64,000 nt of DNA from Smallanthus sonchifolius. Taxonomy: Eukaryota; Streptophyta; Magnoliopsida; Asterales; Asteraceae. Below the pieces are notes generated by a model. It did no database searches. It had not been told where the DNA came from and worked only from the letters and a program-made list of their open reading frames with translations. This document shows positions 19,439 through 30,415 of the stretch, piece by piece (positions within the stretch are counted from its first letter, which is position 1; each line of letters starts with the position of its first letter). The translations under genes and the position numbers were made by a program. The DNA lies in the NCBI GenBank assembly GCA_023525975.1, contig CM042039.1, forward strand, positions 16,150,501-16,214,500, in the 5' to 3' direction.

Positions 19439-22320
19439 ATGGCTCAAAACAATGGATTTGAAGATATTGGAAGCATCAACAGACCACCAAGACTGGTGTC
19501 TGGTGAAGATTACGATATGTGGAAGAACAGAATGGAAAGCTTCTTCTGCTATCAGGAATATGGGATGTGGAAATCCATTAAAGATGGACCATACATACCC
19601 ATGGTGTCCTCTGCTGATTTCGGAGGTGCACCGGTTCCCAAAGAACCCTCCAAGTACTCTGATGAAGATATCAAGAAAATGGAGGTAGACTTCAAAGCCT
19701 TGGGAGCCATTCAAATGTGCTTACCAAATGAAGTTTTTCACAACTTCAGAGGTTACAAAACTACCAAGGAGCTATGGGAGGCTCTTGAGAAGATGTTTGC
19801 CGGCTCAGAGGAAGTCAAAGAAAACAGAAGGGACATCCTGAAGCAGCAGTACAAAAACTTCGTCTAGAAGGAAGGTGAGTCCCTAACTATTTTATATAAC
19901 AGATTTACTTATCTTGTAGGTGAGCTGCAGTGCTCAAAGGTGAAGCTGGAGAATGAAGATATTCTAAAAAAATTCATCAGGTCTTTACCTAGCTGTTGGA
20001 CACTCTACACAGTGTCCATTAGAAGAACTGAAAATCTAAAGACTCTCCAAATGACTGAGCTCTTTGGTATGATGAAAACCTACGAGCTAGAGATGATTCA
20101 GGCAAAAGAACGAAGCTCAAGCTATCAAAATGCCTCTGCATCCACCACTACCTCCGCCCTCCATTCTGACCACTCAGGTCCTAGTTCCAGCAACTACTAT
20201 CCTCCCATTGTCACCCATCCATAAACTCCAACCTCTCAAACAAACACCTCACCATTTCTCCTAGAAGCTCCTCCTCAAACCTCAACCTCTGCTGCTTTTG
20301 TTTCTGAAAACTCAAGCAACATGTCCTTTATCAAGGAGGATCTGGAATGCTTCCATCCAGATGACTTAGAAGAAATGGACATACAACACTCGTATGCCAT
20401 GCTCTCTATAAGAGCAAAAAAGGTTCTACTCTAGAACCGGAAGACCCATTCCAAGCAACAACTCCAACACCAGAGTTGGATTGGATAAAAGCAAACTAAG
20501 ATGTTACAACTGTATCCAACTGGGTCACTTTGCTAGAGAATGCAAGGCACCAAGAGCCAATCCAGCTACTCCTCAATCAAGACAAGCTCACCAAGCCCAA
20601 CCCAGACAACAACAGCAACAAGCTACTCCTCCAGTTCAAACTGCAGCCTGTGCAACTGTTGGAACTTCTGACTTCGACTAGAGCTTCCAGTATGAAGAGC
20701 TGCCTGCCAACAACCAAGCGCTTATGGCAGACACAACTGAGATACCGCCTCGGGTATATGAACATCTCTGTTCCCAAGCTTGTATTGATAAGGTGTTAGG
20801 CTACAGAAAGCATAATCAAAACCTTATATATCAAAATGAAGAGTTTCATCAAATGAAATCTGAATTCATAAAGGTAGAAAACAGTTATAAAGAAAAAATT
20901 AACTGCCTAAAGAAAGAGATTTCATTACTAAAACATGAACAAAGCAATCTTGAAACTCAGATTGATGATCTACTGGCTAGACTAAAAGCTACCAGAGCAG
21001 AATTGGCAGATCAAAAAGTTCATGTTGTTAAATATGAATTTGCATCTAAAAATCTGCAAAGACTTTTAGATGCTCAAATTCATGAAAAGGTAAAATCTGG
21101 TCTGGGGTATCATGGTGAACAATACCAAGCCGTTGCACTTCCTGCTAACTACGTTGCCATCCATGAACCAAGCTTCAATCTCTCAAATCTTGAAAAGGCC
21201 AACCGAGATCTTGATCCTTCAATATATGAACCACTGGTGCAAGAATACACTACCTCATCAGAATCTGAGTCATCTTGCTCAGAGTCCACTAAAATTGAGG
21301 AGATCTCATCACCAGTACAAGTACCAAAGCCCGTTCTTGAAGTCATTCAAACAAGTACTCATGTTCCTTTACCAGTCGCTCCGGTTCCTATACCTTTCAA
21401 CAAAATCAAAATTAGCTATCCTCCAGAAGGAAGAAAGCTAAATGCTGAAAGGGGCAGTCTTCAACCGCATTGCCTCAAAGAAAGGTGTTTGACATATGCC
21501 ATAAGCCTGGAGAAAGAGTTCCATGTGTTCAAAAGACATTAGAAGAAGCTACTTTTGACCACAACAAAGCTCACCCTTGGAAATTCAAAGATCTTTTCAA
21601 AAGAAAGGATTATGTTTATCTTTCAAGGGACAAATTGACAAAATCATGCTTTGTCTGTGGAAAATATAACCACACTGCCAGCACCTGCTTCTACTACCTT
21701 CAGCAGCAAGGAAACCTCAGGCAACATGCTTTTGAGAGGACAAAGAAAAACAAACAGGTAAGAAGGTTTGAAGCAAAGACAACTCAATTCAGAAACTCTC
21801 TTTCTCCACCAAGGGAGCAGTTGTCAAAATCTCAACAGACGTGCATCATCTGTGGTGAATCAGACCACTTTGCTGCAAATTGTCAATTTAACCCTTTCAA
21901 CCAGATCCTTCATAAAGCCCCTAAAAGACGAAAGGTAAAGATGGATCAGCATACAACGGTTGTTAAACAATCAGCAGCCAGAAAAAATGTTGGTAATCAA
22001 GTGAAGCACAAGCAACCTAAAGACAAGCTTTCAGCAGCAACCAAATCTGCTGCTGCTCAAGCAAAACAATCAGCAGCAACAACATCTGCTACTGATAAGC
22101 TTAAATCAGCAGCTGTTGAGAAGCCAAAGCCATCAGCAGCAACAAAATCTGTTGCTGATAAGCCAAAATCCCCAGCAGCAAAATCTGCTGCTGCTGAAAA
22201 ACAGCCATCAGCAGTCAAAGTAAAATCAGCTGCTGACAGAGAAAAGAGAACAGGGATACCATCTCCTCCACGAACCCTTTTCTTCAAGGATGCAAGCTCT
22301 TGGACTCCTCCCACTAACTA
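19439..22320 (+). pseudogene. Element C Gag (large, three zinc knuckles, broken)
   Basis: Gag starts ATGGCTC at 19439. The gag core has PRLVSGEDYDMWKNRMESFF and TTKELWEALEKMF. A TAG stop falls at 19867, then the frame resumes (LKKFIRSLPSCWTLYTVSIR). Zinc knuckles are CYNCIQLGHFAREC (about 20500), CFVCGKYNHTASTC (about 21650) and CIICGESDHFAANC (about 21845). A coiled-coil lies between the first two (20800-21080). A frameshift occurs near 21460-21480. The C-terminal 21985-22235 stretch is a repetitive Ser-Ala-Ala/Lys segment whose DNA is built of CAGCAG/CTGCTG units like those in the LTR. It ends at a TAG (22319-22321), just before protease. Confidence 0.85.
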
Positions 22321-22332
22321 GATCTCTATCAT

Positions 22333-24266
22333 GTGCATGGACTGCCAGGTCACAAGAATAACACCTGGGTGGTAGACAGTGGCTGTTCCAGGCACATGAC
22401 AGGTAACAGATCCATCCTCTCCAACTTCAGACATTTCAATGGAGGATATGTTGCCTTTGGAAGTGACTCAAAGGGAGGATCCATTACTGGACAAGGAACT
22501 ATGTCCAACGAAAGAATGAGCATTGATAAGGTCAACTATGTCAAAGAATTGGACTTCAATCTCATGAGTGTTTCCCAGGTCTATGACCAAAAGCATTGAT
22601 GCTCTTCACATATAAAGAATACTTCGTATTGTCTCCAGGCTTATCCATACCTCTTCCAGAAAAGATTTTATTAACTGCTCAGAGAAAATAGAATCTCTAT
22701 GTACTTGACATGAATGAAGTCACTCCATCTGGGAGTGTTTCCTGTTTTCTGTCAAAAGCCTCAGTTGATGAATCAGCTCTTTGGCACAGGAGATTAAGTC
22801 ATGTTAATATCAAAACTATTAACAAACTGGTAAAGGACAATCTTGTCAGAGGGCTTCCTGACAAAGAATTCCAGCTAGAAGACCATTGCATTGCTTGCTT
22901 AAAGGAGAAGCAACACAAGAGTTCTCACAAGCCCAAGACCTTGAATACAAATGACACTCCACTACAGCTGCTGCACATGGATCTCTTTGGTCCTACAAAT
23001 GTCATGTCAATGGGCAAGAAGTCATACTATCTGGTGATAACTGATGACTACACCAGATTCTCATGGGTATACTTCTTGAGAACTAAAGATGAAACTGCTG
23101 AAATTCTCAAATCCTACATTCTTAGGGTAGAGAATCAAAGCAATCAAAAGGTGAAGATCATAAGGTGTGATCAGGGCACAGAGTTCAAGAACCACACTTT
23201 AAACTGTTTCTATGAAAGCAAGGGGATAGAAAGATAATACAGTGCTCCAAGAACTCCTCAACAAAATGGAGTTGCTAAAAGGAGAAACAGAACTCTATAT
23301 GAGTCAGCAAGATCTATGTTGGCTGACTCAAAACTGCCTCTCACATTCTGGGCAGAAGCAGTTAGCACAGCCTACTATGTGCAAAATAGAGTTCTCATCG
23401 TCAAGCCCCTCAACAAGACACCTTATGAACTTTGGTTTCAAAGAGTTCCCTACATTGGGTTTCTAAAGCTCTTTGGGTGTCCATGCACCATTCTCATCAC
23501 ACATGGGGTTCTTCCTAAGTTTGGTGCCAAATCTGATGAAGGATATTTTGTAGGCTATTCCTCTCAATCAAAGGCCTACAGAGTATTCAATTCAAGAACA
23601 AGAATTGTGGAAGAATCAGCAAATGTGGAATGTAGAGAACACATCGTTTGTGAGCAGGGAAAAGGCCCAAACTGGATTTTTGACATAGACTCCTTCTCCC
23701 AAATATTTGAGCCTCTCACCTTCTCAAATATGGAGTCCAACTCTACACAAACACCTGCCTCCACTTCATCCACTGACTACAGACTGGATTTTCCCAAACC
23801 TTCTATCCATCTGCATAGACCATCCATTGATCCTCCATCAGTTGTGAAAGCAATTGAAGCAAGCGAAGCAGAAACAAGACTCTCAAATGTCACCAGCAGC
23901 AGCCTGTCTGAAACTGAAAATTTAGATGAAGACTCTTCGGTAAATGCTGTAGATACTGTTGATGCTATTGCTGAAAATATTGATGTGGCTGCTGATATTG
24001 AAGACTCTTTCACCATGAATGAAGAGACCCATGATCAAAATCAAAGCAATCTGGGGAAAGGGATACAGCTGGAGGTGGTACCAGCACAGAGGATCCACAA
24101 AGAACATCCTCAAGAAAATATTATTGGCCAAGTCCATCAAGGAGTTGTCACAAGAAGCAAATCTCACGAGGCCAATATATGCTTGTTTTCATGTTTTCTA
24201 TCTCAGGTGGAACCCAAGAAGATAGATGAGGCACTCAAACACAGCAGCTGGATTGAGGCAATGTAG
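22333..24266 (+). pseudogene. Element C protease and integrase (broken)
   Basis: The protease motif WVVDSGCSRHMTGN is at 22369-22410, followed by a frame break at about 22597. The pre-integrase zinc domain (LWHRRLSHVNIKTINKLV, HCIACLKEKQ) starts at 22770. The integrase core has HMDLFGPT and RCDQGTEFKNH. A TAA stop interrupts just before YSAPRTPQQNG. The catalytic Glu position in the usual GVAERRNRT context reads Lys (AAA at 23277-23279). The C-terminal part continues open from 23316 (SKLPLTFWAEAV, LFGCPCTILI), with a Ser/Glu-rich linker, into the RT start. Integration activity would be abolished. Confidence 0.88.
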
Positions 24267-25735
24267 GAAGAGTTACTGCAATTTAAAAGGCAGGATGTCT
24301 GGAAACTTATTGATCTTCCACCAAGTCAATATGCTATTGGCACACGATGGGTTTTCAGGAACAAGCAAGATGAGAGAGGCATTGTAGTAAAAAATAAAGC
24401 CAGACTTGTAGCTCAAGGCTACACTCAGGAAGAAGGAATTGACTATGATGAAGTCTTTGCTCCTGTTGCCAGGCTGGAGGCCATCAGAATCTTCCTGGCA
24501 TATGCTACATCCAAGAATTTCACCGTCTATCAAATGGATGTGAAGAGTGCCTTTCTGTATGAAAAGATTGGTGAGGAAGCATATGTCAAACAGCCTCCAG
24601 GATTTGTAGATCCTGCACATCCTACTCAAGTGTTTAAACTAGACAAAGCTCTGTATGGCTTACATCAAGCACCAAGAGCCTGGTATGAAACTTTGTCAGG
24701 ATATCTACTAAGCAACAACTTCAAAAGGGGTGCTATTGACCAGACCTTGTTTATCAAAGATGAAGGGGAGAAATCTTACTAGTTCAAATCTATGTTGATG
24801 ATATCATCTTTGGATCAACAAGGAAAAAGCTGTGCAAAGACTTCGAGATTCTTATGCACTCAAAGTTTGAAATGAGTTCAATGGGTGAACTAAATTTCTT
24901 CTTGGGTCTACAAGTCAAACAAGTCCCAAATGGAATCTTCATTAGCCAATCCAAATATGTAAAAAGCATTTTGGAAAGATTCAAGATGGTTGACTGCTCT
25001 GCTGCAAGAACCCCTATGCAAGTGCATCATCAGCTGACTAAAGACAAAGATGGCCAAGACACTGATCAACATCAGTGCTGTGCAATGATAGGGTCTCTCA
25101 TGTATCTCACTGCCTCAAGGCCAGATATCAAGTTTGCAATATGTCTCTGTGCAAGAATTCAAGCAGATTCAAAGGTTTCACATCTTCAAGCCGTCAAGAG
25201 AATTATTAGATACCTAAAAGGAGCCCCAAGAATTGGGCTTTGGTACTCTAAAGATGACAAGTTCAATCTGTATGCATACACTGACAGTGATTACGGGGGA
25301 TGCAACTTGGACAAAAAGTCCACATCAGGGGGATGTTAGTTTCTGGGGAGAAGACTGATTTCATGGCAGTGCAAGAAGCAAACATGTGTTTCAACTTCTA
25401 CAGCTGAAGCAGAATACATTGCAGCTTCAATTTGCTGTGCATAAGTCATTTGGATACAAAATCAAATGCTGGATTATGGGATGACTTTCATGGCATCTCC
25501 AATTCACATTGACAACATGAGTGCTATATCAATCACAAAAAATCCAGTGCAGCACTCCAAGACAAAGCACATTGACATCAGGTATCATTTCATAAGAGAT
25601 CAAGCTGAGAAAAAGAGGATTATTTTAACCAAAGTTCATACAAATGAGCAATATGCTGATTTGTTTACAAAACCTTTTGATGAAGCTAGATTTAGATATT
25701 TAGTTGAATCCATTGGTATGATGAACCTTGATTAA
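24208..25735 (+). pseudogene. Element C reverse transcriptase and RNase H (broken)
   Basis: The Copia RT is recognisable from KHSSWIEAM, followed by TAG at 24264. It continues with WVFRNKQDERGIVVKNKARLVAQGYTQEEGIDY, EVFAPVARLEAIR, QMDVKSAFL and YVDDIIFGS (about 24793-24820, after a frameshift at 24780). The connection GSLMYLTASRPDI follows. The RNase H has YTDSDYGGC, TSGG followed by a TAG, TAEAEYIAA and DNMSAISITKNPVQHSKTKHIDIRYHFIRD. It ends ESIGMMNLD-stop at 25733-25735, the normal end of Copia pol. Confidence 0.9.
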
Positions 25736-26337
25736 AATCTATCTCTAAAATTCTATTTTAAAATGTGTTTTGTCTTTTGTTGTAAATAAAAGTTATAAGT
25801 CAGCAGCATTTTTGTCCTTCAGCTACTGACAGGTTTAATCTTCAGCAGCAAAGGATTTGCCACCGACTGCTTTAAGTTATCAGCAGGAACAAGTTTCCTG
25901 CGGATAGCTTTAAGGCTGTCAGCAGCGACATCCTTGCTGCAGATCACTGAATCCATCAGCAGCAACCAAGCTTGCAGCGGACAGGCTTATTCATCCACAG
26001 CAACCAAGTTTGCTGCTGAGGGGTAAATTTAAGTCCAAATTAACTTTTACCCGCTGTAAAAATTAACGTCAGTCTTACCATGACTGCCTCGGTGTATTAC
26101 AGCTGTAACAGTAAAAGGTGAATGAGGTTGTACTGTACAAGTCATTTTGCTCTTTCCCTCCTCTGCCGTTATAAGAACAAATCAAATTTCCTTACCACCT
26201 CTTCACATTCAATTTCACTCTAAACCCACATCACTTTCTCTCGAGTCACCACCACATTCAAAGCCTTCTATCCTTAAAACATTCAAAGTCTTCCATATTC
26301 TTAAACCTTCAAACCATCCCTCCAAAATCAAACAACA
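25736..26337 (+). other. Element C spacer between pol and extra ORF, with LTR-type palindromes
   Basis: There is no protein here. From 25800 to 26020 it is a dense run of CAGCAG, CTGCTG, 'GCGGATAGCTT' and 'GCGGACAGGCTT' units, the same motif set as in the C LTRs. From about 26100 it becomes pyrimidine-rich, ending AAACAACAATGGC at the extra ORF start. This could be a promoter or leader for a subgenomic RNA, but no TATA box stands out. A 94-codon ORF across its end has no recognisable domain. Confidence 0.7.
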
Positions 26338-26438
26338 ATGGCAGACATCAATAACCCTGACGATAAGTTCTCCCTGTACACAACCTTACAGCATACCTAA
26401 CCAAGGGAAAGAAATCCGAAGGATTCGATGATATGATT
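26338..26438 (+). pseudogene. Element C extra 3' ORF, part 1 (start)
   Basis: The ATG at 26338 has a good plant context (AACAATGGC). It begins MADINNPDDKFSLYTTL and meets a TAA after about 20 codons (26398-26400). A one-base shift then restores the frame KGKKSEGFDDMI, which runs exactly into the sequence after the solo LTR (DFLCRSKIYFALTTNPTIY at 28917). The gene was therefore continuous before that insertion. Confidence 0.75.
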
Positions 26439-26677
26439 TGTAACATTTCTGATTTTTAGTATCCGTACTTCAACTCAATGTAATGCATTTCAAACTCAAT
26501 TTTAGTGCACTGTTTTGTTCTATTCGTACCATCAATTAAATACTATACTTCAATGCAAATCCATAAATTTTACTCGGTTATATTCTATTAAAACACTACA
26601 TAAATATCCATTTATACAAATACGTCAAAGACTAAAGTTACAAGGTCTGATGTTGAAAAATAGCAAGAAACCCTAAT

Positions 26678-26760
26678 TGGCACGGTCGCGCGACTTGCTT
26701 TGGAACGATCGCGTGCCTTGGCACGGTCGCGCCTCGTTTGGGCACGGTCATGCCTAGTAC
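26678..26760. repeat. GC-rich GGCACGGTCGCGCC motif cluster 1
   Basis: There are four degenerate copies of a near-palindromic 14-mer, GGCACGGTCGNGCC: for example GGCACGGTCGCGCGAC, GGAACGATCGCGTGCC and GGCACGGTCATGCC. They stand out sharply from the AT-rich surroundings. Confidence 0.85.
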
Positions 26761-27356
26761 CAGTTGAAATGTAAAATCAGTTTTAAACGCGAAATCGTTG
26801 ATTGTCGTAACCATTATACGTTTCATTTTCGTTATCAAAGACAATAATATTATCAATCGTAACAATTAACATCAAAAAACCGATTCAAGAAAAGCAAAAC
26901 TCCTCATTTGAAAATCCTTTTCCTTGAACATCGATTTTCTTTCCTGGAGTGAAATTCCCCCAACCAAACGCCCCATCGATTCTCCCAGAAGCCGCTGAAT
27001 CATTTGAAGCAACCAGAATCGCAGCAGAATACGCCGGAAACCAAACTCGCCGATGCCGGGACTCATTCTACCCGTTCTCTATCAATTCGCTGTTGTTTCG
27101 GGTAATTGAAATCTTGTCCTCAATCTTTTTAGTCGCTATATCAAAAGCCCCTTATCAATTTGGGTTTCCATTATCGAAATCATCCCGAATCAGAATCTAT
27201 AATTTATTCAAAATGGTTTAATCGATTTCGACCCTGAACATGTTGTTAATACAATTAAAACACCCCATCATACTCGTAATAAGACTATAAATAAAAGCCC
27301 TATGATTTACATCACTAACAATATAAGAATCAATCAATTCGTGTCTGATTTGGAAG

Positions 27357-27622
27357 AGACACGGTCGCGCTAATCATCTAGCACGGTCGTGCCTCATGAG
27401 AAGCGGTCGTGCTGGTTACCAGCGCGGTCGTGTCCTCCTGTTCAGACCCAGTCATGCCCTTTGGCTAATCTCAGTCGTGTCTCAGAATCATAGACACGAT
27501 CGTGCCGAGCCAAGGCACGGTCGTGCCTAGTGATTTGTCTAGTTATGTCTCCATTTGATCAACCCGGTCGCGTCCTGACTAGCACGGCCACGATCGTGCC
27601 CTTCCCAGGCACGGTCGTGTGT
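27357..27622. repeat. GC-rich GGCACGGTCGTGCC motif cluster 2
   Basis: About twelve degenerate copies of the same motif as cluster 1 occur every 15-30 bp, including a perfect GGCACGGTCGTGCC. Variants show C-to-T/G-to-A type changes (TCATGCC, CGATCGTGCC). It lies where other D LTRs have the tRNA-like segment. Confidence 0.88.
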
Positions 27623-28911
27623 GAGTTAAATTTTTGGCAGAATTATAATTTTATATATTTTTCAAACAATAAATATTTCTGATTAAATTTCAAAATAAAA
27701 ATAGTTGATTTTTATAAAAATGCATTAATTCTATTTAGAAAGATCAAATAGTTAATCTTGGAATAAATAGAAAATTTTTTATTTAAAGTTTATAAAAATT
27801 AAATTTACAATTATTGTTAAACCTTTCATTTAAAAAGTATCTTAATGGTTAAGTTACAGATTTTATAAATAAATAAATAAGGAAATGGTTATTTATTTAA
27901 TTTATATTTAAACAAAAACAATTATTTATTATACTTACTTACATCATATACTTACACTATTTTCATAAACAATAATTATTTAACCTACTTATTTAACTAT
28001 TCAATTTCAAACCTTAATCAAAATGTTTCAAAAATATTTATTTCAAACTTTATATCGTATTCAATACTTTCAAATACAAATCAATGGCTTTATACACAAA
28101 TCCAAGTTCAACATTTAACTCAAACTTTGTGCACGCTATTGATACAATATACATTACACTTTAGGTTAACTTGTGCTTTTCAAGGATCCTTATTACTATC
28201 TAGTACATTTTGTTAGCTACGCCTTCAAACCAAGTGAGTATACATAGCCCCTTTTACTCTTTTACATTTTTTGGCTGAAACATGAACACTATTCAAATTA
28301 CATGTTTACATTTACACAAACAACACAAGTATAAATCCTATTTACATTCATGTGTGCAATTTGAGCTTTATGCCTGAGTGCTATGTGTGCTAACTTTTGT
28401 GAACACTTATGTGCAATCATTAACTATTCAAGCCGATGGTTTTCAATGATAGATCTATCGAGTCTGACAAACCCACCCAGGTAGGGTGATTGTTACCGAC
28501 AACACAATTTTTACATGCTAGTTACAAAGGTTTGATTGTACTTGGTTACACAATAGCTGCTCCCCATAAATGCCTTATTTTATCATGACATGTAAGGATT
28601 TGTTTTACAAACTATATGATATCTATATACAAACCTGTGTTATACTCACCAACTTTTTAGTTGACTTTATTTTATTCATGTTTCAGGTACTAATGTGTGA
28701 GTGTGATCAAGATGTGCTACACATAGGCTTGGACCTAGTTAAATTAAATAAAGAACTTATGTATTTCAATTATGTTGTTTTCTTGGATTGTTTTGTCATG
28801 AATGTTGCAATGAAATTTGATAATTAATATATTTCAATATAGTTAACCTCGTGCTTTTGAACACTCTACATGTCCCGCCCCGATGATTCCGCCATCGGTC
28901 GGGGTGTGACA

Positions 28912-30415
28912 TGATTGACTTCCTATGCCGATCAAAGATCTATTTTGCCCTCACAACCAACCCTACCATATATCTCCCTCATATGGAGGATTTCTGGAAT
29001 ACCGTCGTCTACTTTACCGAACAAGGGATTCCCCAAATAAATGCCAAGGTAGACGGCAAGGACATCATCATCTCTGAAGCTACCCTCCGAAAACATCTTA
29101 AGCTTCAAGATGAGGGAGCAGCCATCTCATACTCAAAGGACGAGTATATGAGGACCTTTGTATCCATAGGGTACACTGGAAATCAAAATGAGTATGCAAT
29201 AGAGAATGCGCTTATGGGCCCTCCATGGAAGTATCTCTGCCACACTCTTCTCCACAGCATATCTCAGAAGAGAAGTGGATGGCATCAAGTGAGCTCCGCA
29301 CTTGCCTCTGCCTTCCATGGTATGATTACTGGCCTAGGTTTCAACTTTGCACACCTCATCTTTGAGGGTTTGAGATATGACCTTCAAGAGGGTGCAAAGC
29401 AACAATTTTTTATGTACCCAAGATTCTTACAGAAGGTTTTCAACCAGGAACTAAAAGAACTTTCAAAACCTGCAAGAATATACATCATGTTGGGACATAA
29501 AAATAATATTTTTCAAAGTATGAGAAATGTTTCCAAAAAGTTCTCAGGGGTCAATGTTCCATTATTATCTACAATGCTGAACATACAAAGTACCCGGTGT
29601 GACAGTTCAGCAATCCCAGCTGATACTGATCCCACACCCCCCACATAACATCCTGAACAACAATATGCTTCCACCATTCGAACCCCTGTGCATACTACTA
29701 AGGATTCACAGGTACAAAAAGTACTTACATCTGTTTTGAATGTTATCGTTCAACTGGAACAAAGGGCCCCAGTTGCTACGACATACACCAGAAAAAGGAG
29801 CAAGAAGACTCCTTCTCTTCTTGTCTCAAAGGCCCAAACCCAAACTCTAAGCCCTCATTCAGAATCCCAACATTCTGATGAGAATACCAAAAGGGATAGC
29901 CACAACACTAGAGAGACTTCCTTGGAAGCCTATCTATTAGGATCAGGATCACATCCCGGATCCATAGAGCAACCCCCTGAGCCATTCCATTATTTCTCTT
30001 CTCTGAATCTAAGTGAAGAGGCACCTGGTCAAGATGATATACATTCTCCAACAACCACTATATTAGAGGTATTGATTGACTTGGCTGCTGGCGCACCCAA
30101 CCCAGGTTCATCACCCAAGAAGGTTCACTCTGGTAGTATTGATAGATTGAATGTGGAAAGGGCTATCACTTCTCTTGGTACATCAACTGCCCAGGAGGAC
30201 AGTGATAAGATAGCTAAGACCCTAACCACGACAACTTCCAGTGAGGATGTTTCCTGTGAAACACTCTTCACTGAGAGAAATCCCAGGCGCCAAGAAAACC
30301 AGGGTGATGGAGATGCAGAGGCTAGGCCTAAGGCCCCATCTAGCTCCAAGGATTCCACAACTATGGATGAGGACAGACTGAAACTTCATAACTTGGAATT
30401 GACGGCCAGGGTGGC
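28912..30415 (+). pseudogene. Element C extra 3' ORF, part 2 (conserved N-terminal domain and linker)
   Basis: This contains the best conserved domain: NPTIYLPHMEDFWNTVVYF, then VDGKDIIISEATLRKHLKL, ALMGPPWKYLCHTLLHSIS, and MITGLGFNFAHLIFEGL ending MYPRFLQKVFNQEL. As I recall, this matches a large plant family repeated across Asteraceae genomes, annotated as hypothetical or 'synaptobrevin, longin-like'. I do not accept that label as a function. A TAA at 29646-29648 is followed by a low-complexity Ser/Thr/Pro/Glu-rich linker. It ends in a coiled-coil start (LHNLELTARVAV) cut by the D compound at 30416. The reading frame continues after that insertion at 42184. Confidence 0.8.

Larger units (their letters stand above)
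26439..28911 (+). mobile_element. Solo LTR of a D-related Gypsy family, TSD TGATT
   Basis: It starts TGTAACATTTCTGATTTTT and ends GGTCGGGGTGTGACA. It is flanked by perfect TGATT duplications (26434-26438 and 28912-28916), with no internal region, so it is a solo LTR left by LTR-LTR recombination. Its last third matches the D LTRs closely (GATAGATCTATCGAGTCTG, ACCCACCCAGGTAGGGTGA, CTCACCAAC…TTTCAGG). The first two thirds differ, so it is a sister family. In place of the tRNA-like segment it carries GC-rich repeats. ORFs at 26949 and 28570 inside it are accidental. Confidence 0.95.

Noticed and set aside
27357..27622. Repeat-spacer array resembling a CRISPR
   Set aside because: Repeats are 14-16 bp, degenerate, unevenly spaced and inside a plant LTR; CRISPR does not apply.
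28912..29648. Synaptobrevin/longin function for the extra ORF of element C
   Set aside because: That label is a remembered automated annotation; I see no SNARE motif or membrane anchor, so I do not assign the function.
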